Notes under the pieces: model-generated
Told to the model about the DNA's origin: nothing
Database searches by the model: none
Seen by the model: the letters and a program-made list of their open reading frames with translations, nothing else
Program-made: the position numbers and the translations under genes
From: Adiantum capillus-veneris
Taxonomy: Eukaryota; Streptophyta; Polypodiopsida; Polypodiales; Pteridaceae
Reading direction: 5' to 3'
Assembly: GCA_014529385.2 (NCBI GenBank)
Contig: CM043950.1
Span: 152,398,945 to 152,462,944, forward strand
Length of the DNA: 64,000 nucleotides
Part shown: piece by piece, positions 21,641 through 33,612 of the stretch
How positions within the stretch are numbered: position 1 is the first letter of the stretch
Layout of the letters: every line of letters begins with the position of its first letter

Positions 21641-21853
21641 TTATGGCTCTGGAGCGTCTCTATAAGCGTCGTTATAGACTTCTGTGTAAACGTCGCTATA
21701 ACCGTCGCTATGAGTGTCGCTATGAGCGTCTCTATATAGCGACGCATATAGCGACGCTCTCGTAGCGACGGTTTTAGCGACGCCGGGGGTTATAAAAACC
21801 GAGTGTATTTTCGTCGCTAACAGCGTCACAAGAGCACACAACCTCTTGTAGTG
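21625..21853. repeat. 3' subterminal repeat array, copy 1
   Basis: A dozen GCGTCGCTATA-type words in both orientations end in the terminal CCTCTTGTAGTG. This is the likely TNPA binding array. Confidence 0.88.
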
Positions 21854-22319
21854 GAGGATGAGGGTGAAAATGTAGGGGTGATTTGTATAAAAGAAAAATA
21901 CGAGGTTAGAGTATATACACATTAGCAAATATATACTTATGGTGGAAGAGGATGAAAGAAGGCATACACAGGTTTAGTAAAACACACACCTAAGTATAAA
22001 TATTTGAATAAAATATCAAAGTAATTATAAAAAATCCTATATTTAGGCCATATATACAATGCAATGTTTACACACAAATAGGCCATAATATATTTTATTT
22101 TTTTGACTCAACTAGCCCAAATTACTAGCTAGCTGACGATTTTAAGGAGATATGGAAAAAATTCCCTGACTCACACACGCCTATGTACAATGAAATGGTA
22201 GGGATAGCCACAGTGTTTGGGTGATTTTGGTAGGGTGAGGTAGCTTACTATAGCAATTACGGAGAGCCAAAAAATGGCTATCAGTGTATGCATTGTGTGT
22301 GTGTGCATGTGTGTGTGTA

Positions 22320-22352
<33 letters not shown>

Positions 22353-22769
22353 AGAAGAACGAGAAGAAAGAGAGAGAGTTCGAGCACTTACAGTCGTGAC
22401 CTCGATCGCTTGGATATGTTGGGGATGGAGATGAAGAGAGTAAAAGATCTTGGAGATGGAGAGGGAAACAGGCCCGTGCAAAGAAGGAGCTCGTTTTTGA
22501 ATTTTTGGCATTCAATTTCGCAGGGGCACGTAGGTGCCTCCTTTATATAAAAAACTTTGCTGTAAATTTTACCGCGTCTATTACTGCTTCTTCTCCCACG
22601 TGTATTACCACGAAAATCTCTGATGAGACATTAAGGTTATGCCGACTGGATGACCTCTTGTACCCACCTCTTTACCTTACAGTCCCCCTCTATCTTTAAT
22701 GAGTGTTAGTCATGTCAGTACCAACATTCTTGATTCTTCTTTTTCTTATTTTATTTTTTCTTATTTAGT
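21854..22769. other. Stretch with (GT)n microsatellite
   Basis: 22284-22353 is (GT)n. Near 22560-22620 are ACCGCGTCTATTAC and GTATTACCACG words. Related words recur near 24800-24860, 27600 and 49220, which suggests subterminal repeats of the second CACTA lineage. No ends were located. Confidence 0.45.
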
Positions 22770-23593
22770 GTGTGGTCGTGTGTGCAGGTCGATTGGGATG
22801 ACGTCGGTCCGCCGGTTGGCACGGAACGAACTCGATGGTTGAGCAAGCGACTACCATGTCCATGTACGGGATGTAAGCGTGTGATTGCATGGCTTCGTCA
22901 TATATTCTTGGCTCATATGGATGATTATGGACTATGGGACGATCCGATGAAACGCGCTCGAATGGAAACTAGCGATCCGAGGGTTTTGGCATCCATTGAT
23001 GTCGCTCCCCATTGGAGTGTGATCGGATGCGGAGGCAGGAGGAGGACGGAAGAGAAATTGTGTCAAGACGCAGTCATGGGAGAGGGGTCACACCTGCCGT
23101 CCGATATGGGTGGGTCCACACGAGCGCATATGGGGATCTCCCCACCACCCCGCCCCACATGGAGGTGGAGGAAGATCATTTGCACAATATGGTTGAGGAT
23201 CTTCTTGCACGTGAGGCGGAGAATGAGTGTGAGCTTGAGTGTGCATGTGAAGAAGCCACCCAAAAAACCAAAGATTCAATGCTAGAGGCAACACACACTG
23301 CTCTTTACGAGGGATGCTCCTACTCCATATTATGAGAGTCGATGCACTATTGAGGTACGTTTAAGTGTAATAAGTGTTAGTTGAGAGTTTTTTTCGTGGT
23401 TATATGAAATAAGCACAAGGAGAACAAATAAGCCCTAAATAATGGGAGTACATGCGAGGATGTCTACCAAGGGTAATATACTCAATGTGTTTAGTGTGTG
23501 TGTGTGAGTGTGTGTGTGTGTGGGAGTGTGTGTGTGTGGGTGTGTGTGTGTGTATGTGTGTATGTGAGTGTGTGTGTGTGTATGTGTGTCATC

Positions 23594-23658
<65 letters not shown>

Positions 23659-24421
23659 TATCCTAATTGGTTATTTGCAAGCCTTCACATTCAACTCTAT
23701 GTGGTCCGAAGGACGTCATTTTTGAACCCGCAAGATAGATGAGCGTCGAACCACTCACGATAGTGGAGTTATGGGCAACTTTGACATGACAACACAAGAG
23801 GTGAGGGAATGTGGAAAAATAGAGAGGATAATCAAAGTGGATTTCAGAACATTTCACAAATATCTCTTTGACTGCCGATGGTTTGCGGGTGAGGTTAAGA
23901 GACATGAGAATGGGCTCTATATGGTAGACTCCGGGCAATTTCATCGCGAGAAGACCAACAACTCGGTGCAACCTAGTAGTTGTGAGCAGGTAAAGTCCAT
24001 GTGCAACTCACTAAAACATTATATGATACATATAAAACTACATTCATGTTGCTGTTTGCTCTATGACCTATAGGTGTTTTATGTGCCTTGTATGTATTGA
24101 AGACAACTTTGGTATGTTATTCTAGTCACACCATGGAGTAGATCTATCTTTGCAAATACGAACATAGAGACTTTGGCAGATCCCACCATACCATCTCAAG
24201 AAGACGCCAATGACGATGATGCAGATGAGGTCGAGGAGAACCAACCGTTCCCAATAACCAACCATAGTGAGGAGGAGGACGAGGATGGAGAGGATGATGA
24301 TGATTCAATAGGAGAGGCTGTAGAGGATAAATCAATAGATCTATTTGTTGATTTAGCTACCATGGGGTTGGACATGGATGTAAGCACTTGTAGAGATCTC
24401 TTGGAGGATGAAAATTTGTAA
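22770..24421 (+). pseudogene. Divergent CACTA transposase, internally deleted
   Basis: A second CACTA lineage. 22790-23335 encodes a transposase-associated domain: RLPCPCTGCKRV, WLRHIFLAHMDDYGLW, then HMEVEEDHLHNMVEDLLARE. After a (GT)n/(CT)n tract comes a DUF4216-like piece (23690-24000: WSEGRHF, IIKVDFRTFHKYLFDCRWF). An acidic C-terminus follows at 24074-24421, aligning in order with exons 5-6 of copy 1. The whole Tnp2 and DUF4218 core, about 2 kb in a complete element, is missing, with the microsatellite at the deletion point. Dead. Confidence 0.78.
23495..23655. repeat. (GT)n/(CT)n microsatellite
   Basis: About 95 bp of GT-rich repeat is followed by about 65 bp of CT repeat, at the point where the divergent transposase lost its core. 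Confidence 0.95.
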
Positions 24422-25460
24422 ATATATTTTGGATTTTTTCTTCTTTCTCTAATTATGTTGTACAAAAGGGCTATTTGTTTATGAACGCAAGACAATACAA
24501 TTTTGATCATCGTTCGCTTGCCATTTCCATATGAATGCATAGTTGACATAAGATTTTGAGGTGGAAACAAAATATTTTTTGATATAGAATCTCATGGAGT
24601 ACAAATGAGTAGAGTAGGAGAATCATACCAATAGATGAGGCAAGCAAAGAGAAAGAGGCACTAAAAATCCCAATGATAATGGGATTTCTTACACTCCATG
24701 CAAAAAGATGGTACCAATTTCTGAAAAGTAACAAAATAGAATAGAATTTATAGAAAGGGAAAAGTGGGAGAGGAATGGGGACAGCCGGCCAAGTGGATTC
24801 TTTATTGCGGCAATCTGCGCGGCTATATGCGTGGTAATACATGAGGTAATAATCGCGGAAAAATCGGAAAACCCGCCAGCAGGGCTACAGCATACAATCT
24901 CTCTCTTTCTTAAACCTCTCTCTCTCGTCTTATGCGGTAATGTTGTGCGGTAACAGAAGCATTCTCCCATAGTGTCGGACCCTATGATGCCATGGCAGTA
25001 GGACCCTGCGATGCCATGGGAGTGGGACCCTGTGATGGAAGGGGAGTAGGATGATAAGAAGGGGCCATAGACTGAGGTACCATGAGTGCAAGGCTCTGGA
25101 TGTAAGGAGTCCCTCCGTGACTCCCCCATGGAGTGGACTATGGAGAAGTATTGTAGGTCGTAAGCTGCTACCCAAACAATCCCTCTGTCGAATGGAGGTA
25201 CTGTAAAGAGATAGGCCGCTGTAGGTCTAGATCTTTGACCAGTGGAGGAACTAGATTATAGTAGGTGTAGGATGGCTATGCTTGCAATTAACAAAAATAA
25301 ACCTATCACTGCATCAAGACTCGGGTCCACTGGAGGCAATGTCCTCCTCGGGTGGGAGCCCACCTGGTATGTGAATCAACCAAAAGAAGAGCTAGATGGC
25401 TACTCCTCACCAGGTGGTCTCTCCTCTAACATATAAATTACAAAGAGCAATATGAGATTT
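24422..25460. other. Non-coding stretch
   Basis: Near 24965-25070 is a GACCCTATGATGCCATGG-type short tandem repeat, about three units. GCGG/GTAATA words occur at 24800-24860. No gene recognised. Confidence 0.4.
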
Positions 25461-25796
25461 AGCTTTCCCCCCTACTCACTCATCTATACATACGTACACA
25501 AGTATATATGAACACAGGCACGTAGATACGTATACATACTAGTATACATAAGTAAAGGCCAGTAGTGCGCGCCAAAGGTCAATTAGTGGCACCTCTTGAG
25601 ATATCATGATAGTTTCAACCGTGGTAAAACCAAAGGTACGTTGCGGTAGTCCATGCATGAGTGGATCAATGACCGCAACGCCACAATAAAAAAAGACTAT
25701 ACCCAAGAGGAAGCATCTAACCTTCGGGTGATATGCTCCCGTACTTAGTGCCTACATACATGAATAAACAAATATACATGTACACACAAATATATA
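25461..25796 (+). repeat. Inverted repeat, left arm
   Basis: It pairs with 27246-27556. It includes AGCTTTCCCCCCTACTCACT, AACCGTGGTAAAACCAAAGG and CTCCCGTACTTAGTGCCTAC, which appear as complements in the right arm at roughly 80-85 percent identity by eye. Confidence 0.85.
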
Positions 25797-26299
25797 TACA
25801 ATTAGGTAAATGTAGCCATTGTTTTGAGTGGAGATAAAGAGCTATGGTTGTAAATATAGCCATCGTTTTGTGTTGTGCACAGTGTGAGAGTACTCTCAAT
25901 TCTGTAGAGTGCTTTGAAGAAGAGATTCTTCTTGCACAACATCTCTTCACAATAGCTCCTTGTTTGAGGAATTACTGTGTACATTGCATGCCTGCCTCCA
26001 TTCTCAGATACGGTGCCGTTGAAAGCATCCCAACCTAATGCGGCGTCCATGGGGAGAAATACATAGGAAGAGAGAGAGACAGATAGAGAAGGAGAAGAGA
26101 GTAGAAAGTAATTTTTGAATTCCATTGACTTCACGTAAAGAAGGTGTTTTTCAAAGCACTCTACAGAAGCAGAAGCATAGCCGCACCGTACACATCACAA
26201 AATGGTTGCTTCGCCTAGAACCATTGCTCTTTACCTCCCTATTTCTTTATCTTCCTCTCTCTCTCTCTCTCTCTCTCTCCTTCTCTTTCCCTCTTTATG

Positions 26300-26345
<46 letters not shown>

Positions 26346-26408
26346 TCCCTTTTTCTCTGTATCCCTCTCTTTCTCTCTATGTCTTTCTTTCTCTCTCTCT
26401 TTCTCGCC

Positions 26409-26458
<50 letters not shown>

Positions 26459-26537
26459 TTCTTCTCTCTTTCTCTATTTCTCTCTCTCTTTCTCTCACTT
26501 TTTCCCTATCTATCTCTCTCTTTCCCTCCCCCCTCCC

Positions 26538-26607
<70 letters not shown>

Positions 26608-26642
26608 ATTTCTCTAGTTCTCCCTCCCTCTCTTTCCCTCTT

Positions 26643-26716
<74 letters not shown>

Positions 26717-27245
26717 CTCTCTCCCTCTTTCCCTCTCTCTCTCTCTATGAAAATCTCTAGCTGTTTACTGCGGTGTTTTGTCGTTTTTTGTAGAGAGAAG
26801 GTCCAAACTCAGCTGGAGAGGGAAGACAGAGGAGAGCGGGGGAATTTTTTTTGTTATTAAATTGTTACCATGACTATTTTTGTGTTTATTAGCACAATTA
26901 TTACCGTTGAACTTTCAAATTTCGGCTTCAACATCCTACCCCCCCCCCCCCCCCCACCCTCACGCACCTTTCAAATTTTGTTGTTTCCCTCCTCTCAATA
27001 AAAATTAAAGAATATTGTATGAAATTTTCAAATTTAAAAAAGAAAAGAGACAGAAAGAGAAAGAGCGATAGAGAGAGGAGGGGTGAAGAGGAGGGTAAAT
27101 AATAAGATTATACTTGGTTACAGCTAAAATAATCACTATCACTTGATTAACATAATTGAGAATGTTCACAAAATTAGAGAGAGACAGAGGGGGGAGAGAG
27201 ATGAATGGATTACACGACCAAAAATATTCATAACATTACGCAGAC
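25797..27245. other. Spacer between inverted repeats with (CT)n tract
   Basis: No gene. A 15-bp inverted pair GTAGAGTGCTTTGAA/TTCAAAGCACTCTAC lies near 25905 and 26148. The core is the 500-bp CT tract and a C17 run near 26940. Remaining sequence is AT-rich. Confidence 0.5.
26250..26747. repeat. (CT)n/(CTTT)n microsatellite, about 500 bp
   Basis: Nearly pure polypyrimidine with scattered TTT and CCC interruptions. Long Ser-Leu or Glu-Arg frames through it are artefacts of the repeat. Confidence 0.97.
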
Positions 27246-27556
27246 ATATTTGTGTGTACATAAATATTTGTTTATGCATGTATGTAGGCACTAAGTACGG
27301 GAGCATAGCACCGGAAGGTTAGACACTTCCTCTTGGGTATAGTCCTTTTTTAATCGTGGTGTTGCGGCCATTTATCCACTCATGCATGGATTACCGCAAT
27401 GTACCTTTGGTTTTACCACGGTTGAGACTGCGATGATATCGAAAGAGGTGCCACTTGACCTTTGGTACTACGAGCCTCTACTTAGGTTTACTTGTATGTA
27501 TATGTACCTATGTGCTTGTGTACGTATTTATAGATGAGTGAGTAGGGGGGAAAGCT
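27246..27556 (-). repeat. Inverted repeat, right arm
   Basis: Reverse-complement partner of 25461-25796. About 100 bp later CACTA copy 3 begins abruptly. Confidence 0.85.
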
Positions 27557-27657
27557 AGAAATTAGCGCAGTAACATCAGTGGCAAGTGGCACGAAAATAG
27601 CTACGGGTATATTACCGCAGGTACTTATACCATGATTATTGCTTGCAAACCACTACC

Positions 27658-29088
27658 ACATTTTCCTACTACCATGCTAACCATTCAAGTGCGTCTTCTT
27701 GTTCACATAGTTGATGAGGTGGAAATAGCTGGCACAGTTCATTCCAGATGGATGTTCTTCTTAGAACTTTTCATGAAAACGCTTAAGGGATATGTGCATC
27801 AAAAGGCACGTCCGGAGGGTAGCATGGCAGAAGGTTGGTTGGTATCAGAGTCCCTAGTGTACATTGGAGAGTGGCTAGATGGATTTGATAAAGCCCGGGA
27901 CACGCTATGGCGAACCATAGATGATGAGCGCATATGTGGGATTGTCATGTGCAATCTCGGTGTTGAGAAGAAGATGACGGAAAATCTAGAGGCTAAAATC
28001 AACCGATTTAGCATGCTTCACAATCCAGTGATGCAAAAGTGGATTTCACAATATGAGGATGCAAAGTAAGAGCAACAAAGGGCACGAATCGAGTGGAGAC
28101 GGGGAAGACGACCACCGATGCACTATCCGACGGGTCTGGAGAGCCTACCAACATTCATGAGCTTAAGATGGTTGCACAACCAATTGAAAAGCGCACAACA
28201 ATGCGGTGACGAAGTGACTGAGGAAGAGTGGGAGTAGTCTCGGGGTTGCGCGACCAAGGTAAGTTTGCAATGTACGACTAGCTAGTGACTTTATTTCTAA
28301 ACGTTTGAACGGCCACTCATAATCTTTGTTCGTTGTAGTATAAGTCATACACAGCAGCATGGTGTAAAGGTCGACATTTTAGGGTGGAACGGATCGACAA
28401 AAAGCGTTTTACTCAAGATTGTGGAATCATGGCAAAATTTGAACAGTCTAGTCGACGACGTTCCTCTGATGCAGATCCTGTGGTGGCGGAACTCACTTAC
28501 TTCGGCACGCTACAAGAGATTTTGAGGATCGGTTACAGAGGATTTTTTGTCGACTTGTTCGACGTGCAATGGTTCAAGATAATCATGGAGGGTTGCAACG
28601 CTACTGTGCGTAGAGGAAAGTCTGGTTTTCTTGAGGTGGATTCTACTAAGAAATGGACTGACCTAAGAGACACTTTCGTACTACCCGAGCATTGTAAACA
28701 AGTAAGTATGTAAATAGTTAACATCCCCCTTTTACAAGTTATGTGCTTGAAAGCTCTCATGTAAGTTATGTGGCTCTGCAGGTAATATTTCATCCTACAA
28801 AGTCTATCAAATTGGTGGTACGTCATAGAGGTAGCCCCTCGTAGTGCAAGGACGTATGAAGGCTACCATGTGCCAATCACAACGGCATCAATGGAGGAGA
28901 TAAGAGAAGATGCTCAATCAGAAGCCGCTGCGGTGGTTCCAGACGAACATCAAGATGCTACTGCTCTATATGGGGTGCATGGAGAGGAGCTACAAAATGA
29001 AACAGAGGATATGTGTTTAAACGGAGAGCTCTATATAGATATAGGAAGTTATGCTGAGTTATGCGAGGATGAGAGAGAGATCTCTTAA
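27658..29088 (+). pseudogene. tnpD-like transposase, copy 3 (3' exons only)
   Basis: Partial exon 4 (to 28258), exon 5 (28339-28701) and exon 6 (28782-29088). Exon 4 has a TAA at 28067-28069 and a TAG at 28235-28237. Exon 6 lacks two bases near 28806 (TCTATCAAA against TCTACATCAAA), which shifts the frame. These lesions are not the ones in copies 1 or 2. Confidence 0.88.
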
Positions 29089-29360
29089 AGCCACAAATAT
29101 TGTATTTGAACAATTTTGCTCCGTGTTGTAAAAGCTCTAGCTCTCTAAGTACCTTCCATGGTGTATAACGCTCTTTTCTACTCGCGCTCACATCTTTTGA
29201 TTGAAAATTTTGAGTTTTCGACTTGCCTCTTCTATCACTCAATTCATTGCGTCATTGTATTTATATGCGTCATTACGTCATTGTATTTAATGTTCTTTGC
29301 GTCATTGTCTACTCTATTCATTCAATATTAAGTTTAAATATTCGTGTGTTTAATGCAGGT

Positions 29361-30670
29361 ATGGATGATGAGGAGTTTCTTTCTTCTTTGTCACCGCAGC
29401 AGAGACAGTGGTACGTGGAGCGTCATCGCTCTGGCGCATCATCGGGCGTTCCTACTCCATCCGCATCTCCCTCTCTTTCGGAGCATTCAACGCGCTCCGA
29501 AGCTTCGGTGTCGACGAGACGATCTTCACACTCGTCTAGACACCGGCGCTCTAGTGGTGGCGGTGGCGGTTGTTGTGGGGATTCCGCCGCCGATGCCTCC
29601 ACACCGCCTCGTGTTCGACGAGGCTCTTTACCCTCCCCTTCTTTGCCTGCCCCCACACCAGCCACAACATCGCAATTTACTCCAGGTTTTGCGTGGCTGA
29701 CTGTTCCTAGCAGCTACACACCTCTAGCTACTCCGCCAGGAGCCACCCCACTCGACACTCCTCGCTTCGGGGCCCAGACGCCGGTGGAGACACCTGACGT
29801 CCGTACCCCCATCGACATGCCGCTAGAGACCCCTGCCGGGACACCCAGGTTCACGCGTCACCGGCCAGAGGGCTTGCCTTACTCCGTCGACTTCAGCGGC
29901 GGCATCATCATGGATGATGACGGCAAGAAGGTGATCTCGCGCATGCGTGGTCTTTGCTGTCAGCTGTTTAGACACTACATACTAAACAAATGGAGTGAAG
30001 TACCACGTTATTTAAAATCCAGAGTCATCAGCATACTTCATGATGTGTTTCCCGTTCCAACACGGGATCAGCGCTTCAATGAAGACCTGATGAAGATTCG
30101 AATGCGCGAATACTGCAAACACAAGCGTTCCGAAGTGCAAAAAGCAATCAAGCATGGGTGGAACAAGCTTGATTGGCTGGCCAAAGAAGATTGGAAGAAT
30201 GCGAAGAAAGCAACGCGCGAGAATCCCGACAAGTGGAAGCAACAAAAGGATGCAGCCAGAGCGCGAGTAGAGGCAGGGAGCTCGCACCACTTGGGGAGCG
30301 GTGGATGGACATCATTTGAGGCCAATTTTGTAAGTGTTTTCGCATTGCTCTTTATGTTCGATAGTTTAGGGTTTATGAGTTTTTTAATTCTAACATAATG
30401 AAATCTTTGTATGTTTTGACAGTGGTCGATGACAGGACGTGATCCCACACCATACGAGCGCGTGTACGTAGGCAGGAAGGGCTTAAACGCCTTGATAGAC
30501 ATTCTCAGTTCTCGCGGCGGCATGGTTAGTATTAGGGTTTACTCTTTTCTATTTTTTGTATTGTTTTATAAATGTTGTTATATGTTTATACTTACTGAAA
30601 GCTGTCTTATTGTCTTTTTTTGCAGAATCCGACAGATACGCCGCTTGGACGCGATGAGACGTCTGACTAG
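29361..30670 (+). CDS. tnpA-like protein, intact three-exon copy (about 371 aa)
   Basis: The regulatory and DNA-binding partner of the CACTA transposase, of the Ptta/En/Spm (transposase_24) type, expected to bind the subterminal repeats. Exons: 29361-30329 (ends at GTAAGT), 30423-30524 and 30626-30670, all phase 0. The N-terminal third is Ser/Pro/Thr-rich, with GGGGGCCGDS and TP repeats (TPRFGAQTPVETPDVRTP). The C-terminal third is the conserved part: SRMRGLCCQLFRHYILNKWS, DQRFNEDLMKIRMREYCKHK, DWLAKEDWKNAKKA, NPDKWKQQKDAAR. It closes with DPTPYERVYVGRKG and NPTDTPLGRDE. An AG acceptor precedes the ATG, so a 5' UTR intron is likely. No stop or frameshift was found, which makes it the only complete gene of this family in the window. 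Confidence 0.85.
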
Positions 30671-30949
30671 ACGACGTCAGTTTAGCCGTAGCTAGATAGC
30701 ATTAGTTTAGGGTTTCTCATAGCTTATGTATCATGAGACGGATTTTATACGTCTTTTTGAACTATGTATATTATTACATTTGCCAATCAATTCATTTTGC
30801 CTATGATGTGTACAATTGTCAATTTTGCAAACAATGCGTCTTGTGGGTGACTATTTTGGGTCTATTATCTACCCTTGCACTTTTTTAAAAAAGTGAATCA
30901 AGTACAATATGGTTGATGGGTGGCAGGGCATTCAATGCCCTGTCACCAA

Positions 30950-31199
30950 AAAATCTTTCTCTCGGGCGTCGCTATAATCGTCGCTATTTATGGCTCTGGA
31001 GCGTCGCTATAGACTTCTGTGTAAACCTCGCTATAAGCGTCGCTATGAGCGTCTCTATATAGCGACGCTTATAGCATCGCATATAGCGTCACATATAGCG
31101 ACGCTATTAGCGACGGTTTTAGCAACGCCGGGGGTTATAAAAACCCAGTGTATTTCCGTCGCTAACAGCGTCACAAGAGCACACAACCTCTTGTAGTGG
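30950..31199. repeat. 3' subterminal repeat array, copy 3
   Basis: GCGTCGCTATA words in both orientations, as in the other copies. Confidence 0.85.
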
Positions 31200-31714
31200 G
31201 ATTTTCACAGGAGGCCAAGAACACAAAGTAAAAGAGACCATTCCATCTGTGCGGACCCCCACTGGCATAATGCACTCGCTCTGAACGTGTTTCACTAAAG
31301 AAAGAAATCTTACCGGTTTGAAGTCACACGTCTGGCATAAAATGTGTAAGGTATGTTTGAAGTGGAATATATCATAGTGGGAATTGTGTAACAAATTTGT
31401 GTGTGGACTTTAATATCATTTCTAGATGTGTTTTGCAGTTTATTTTACCAGTGGCCATTGAGGGATGTTTGTCTCCTGACGTCCGTAACACAATCTACAA
31501 ACTTGCGAAGTTGGTGCAATGGATCTCACAAAAAGAGATCAATGTAGACTCCATACCATGCACCAAACTAAATGTTGTGGAGGTTGTGTGCATGTTTGAG
31601 AAACACTTTCCTACTACCACACCAACCATTTAGGTGCATATTCTTGTTCACATAGTTGATGAGGTGGAAATAGCTGGCACAATACATTCCAGATGGATGT
31701 TCCTTTTAGAACGT
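31200..31714 (+). pseudogene. CACTA copy 4, 5' fragment: tnpD exons 3-4
   Basis: Starts within tnpD exon 3 (GATTTTCACAGG) and runs through the intron into exon 4 (FILPVAIEGCLS at 31440), up to TTTTAGAACGT. There the LTR retrotransposon begins. The sequence resumes at 45157. It diverges more from copies 1-3 than they do from each other and has a TGA and a TAG in frame (for example at 31282 and 31631), so it is older. Confidence 0.88.
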
Positions 31715-33550
31715 TGGTGCACCCAAACTGTGTTGCCTGTGGAAGTGTCAACAGTAGGGATGGCATCAGGCAGGTTGATGGTATCGTACTTTAGCAGGAC
31801 TTAGATGCATTTTGGAGCAAGTCTCATAGTGATGTGTATGTCAGATGCGGCCTTTTTTTGGTCAAGTTGTTATTTTGGAGCTCTACTAGTTGGGATGCTT
31901 ACAAATTCCTAAAGCTCAGCGATTGATATCTTTTTCTGTAGCCTAGATTGTGCGCTAAAACTCGGTTTTTGGCTTGTCATTCAGAGTTCTAGGGAGCAAG
32001 ATGTGCCAGGATGAAGGTCGAGCTCGATCTCTTGGGAATTGTTGAATGTCGCATTGAGCTCAAAGTCGAAAGCGATCATGGCGATCGTCTCCTCACCCGG
32101 TGGAGATCTCAACATCAGAGGATTGGTTTATATCTACCTGCGGCCATGATTGTCTTGGCACAAGAGTCTGAATTAAGGTATGCAGAGCTAAGCACGATTG
32201 CTCGATCGTGGCTTGCTTTTCTCGCAGGAACATGGTCCAAGTCATAAGTCAAAAGGGAAAAAAAAAAAATCTTGAAAATAGCCATGCTAAAAAACGAGCT
32301 CCAATTGATAGAAGGTGGCGACGCCATCTGGATGGAGAGGAGCGCAGTTCCGGTATGGAAGGGAGCCCTTGATACGGGTGTTATGAAGAGGATGGTGCTA
32401 CTGCAGTGCATGCAGAACGTCAGTGGAGCATGGGTGGTTGTCAAAATGAGAGGAGTGGCCACATAGCACAGAAAAAGGGAGGCTGCCTACTCACAGAGCA
32501 GGAGCGATCTGAAGGGGGTCCATCCAGGGCCGCCAGTAGGGGAGGCTCAGGGACGTGACCAAGGGGGGCCAGTTATATATAGGAGGGGTGACTAATAGCG
32601 ATGTCGCTATTGGCCAGAGCAGAGCAGAGGGAGATGAAGCCGGGACCGCCATGGCCTGAGCAGGCCTGGGGGGAGCTGAAAGCAGAGCATCGAGAGGAGC
32701 AGGTCTGGTCCTGAGTGAAGGCTCGTACCCTGGGGGAGAGTGCAAAGAGCCGGGCCAGAAATTCAAGGGTTGCCCCATCAACAGGGCTACAAGAGGCGAA
32801 AGAGAGAGAGGGTTGGCTGTGTGCAGGGTTGAGAAAAATATGTAGGGTGCCGTGTCAAGGTTATCACGCTTGGGGAAGTTGGTGTACAAAGGCAAAACTC
32901 TAGAGAGAAGGGCCCAAGAGCTTACAGTCCAGAGAAGACTGAACTGATCAAGAGCTTATGCAGAGCCACCAAAGCAAAACAAAAACAAGGTTACGTGAGC
33001 ACCAAGGGACCCTTGCAAGACCTGCAAGGAAGGAGGGACAATTCTTTTTGCAGAATATTTTCCATTTTCCATCCTCCAATTGTGACCAGTTTAGTCAGAA
33101 TATTCAATATCTTCATAATCTAAATGTCTCCTTTAATTATTCTCCACCTTTCTTTCTTGTTTTTGTGACGACTGGAGTATGCTATACACATGTGCTTTCG
33201 GCATATATCCGATGTATGAGTATATAATGAAGGGAAGTTTTCTATGCCAAGAGGGTACGAATATGTGAGGAAACTTATGCCTGTCTAAGACCTTGCAAGT
33301 ATTTGATTGACTTTCTATGGTATTTGGTGCTTTGAAGGGTCATAGTCGAGAACCATGGTCGTATGTTTGGCAACCGATTATAGCCAATTATATGCAGCTA
33401 GGGTTGGCTGGGTAGAGGCTTGGACATTGATTGTTGTAGATTATGAGTCTAGGTGTGTGTTTACTAGGGCATAGGGGTGCTGTGCAATCACTGGGCTATA
33501 GAGAGGCATTCACTGAGTGTGCTGGTGGTTTTCTCATTTCCCCCTTTCCA
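31715..33550 (+). repeat. 5' LTR of the gag-only element (1836 bp)
   Basis: Aligned with the LTR at 43368-45156 along its whole length, with many small indels and substitutions. The divergence says the insertion is not recent. CAGAGCCACCAAAG and AAGGGTCATAGTCGAGAACC are among the shared words. Confidence 0.92.
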
Positions 33551-33555
33551 TCTTG

Positions 33556-33567
33556 TGGTGCCCCCAC
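33556..33567 (+). promoter_or_regulatory. Primer-binding-site-like TGGTGCCCCCAC
   Basis: Starts with the TGG that pairs with a tRNA CCA end, five bases after the LTR. The same 12-mer follows the 5' LTR of the unrelated Ty3 element at 57389 (minus), which supports a genuine primer site. The tRNA species is not identified. Confidence 0.6.
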
Positions 33568-33612
33568 TGAGGATCCACTAATTGCTTCTTGACCAAGTGT
33601 GCGTGAATCAAG

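Larger units (their letters stand above)
15218..21853 (+). mobile_element. CACTA (En/Spm) transposon, copy 1, 6636 bp
   Basis: It starts CACTACAAGAGGCT and ends with the complement CCTCTTGTAGTG, with perfect 3-bp duplications GAG at 15215-15217 and 21854-21856. Subterminal regions are full of GCGTCGCTAT words in both orientations, the expected binding array for the TNPA-type protein. It carries the tnpD-like gene but has lost almost all of tnpA by an internal deletion near 21400. Two lesions make tnpD unlikely to work, so this copy is non-autonomous. Precise ends and TSD imply that it moved while helped in trans. Confidence 0.96.
27658..31199 (+). mobile_element. CACTA transposon, copy 3, 5'-truncated
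   Basis: It is over 95 percent alike by eye to copies 1 and 2 from the middle of tnpD exon 4 to the terminal CCTCTTGTAGTG at 31199. The 5' half is absent: at about 27658 the sequence switches to unrelated DNA near the inverted-repeat block. The 3' end sits directly in tnpD exon 3 of the older copy 4 (next base 31200), so it inserted into that copy. The TSD partner is lost with the 5' end. Confidence 0.9.

Noticed and set aside
26125-26760. Long Ser-Leu or Glu-Arg open frames
   Set aside because: They are translations of (CT)n/(GA)n tracts. The same holds for frames at 15346-15933, 35406-35879 and 62720-63334.
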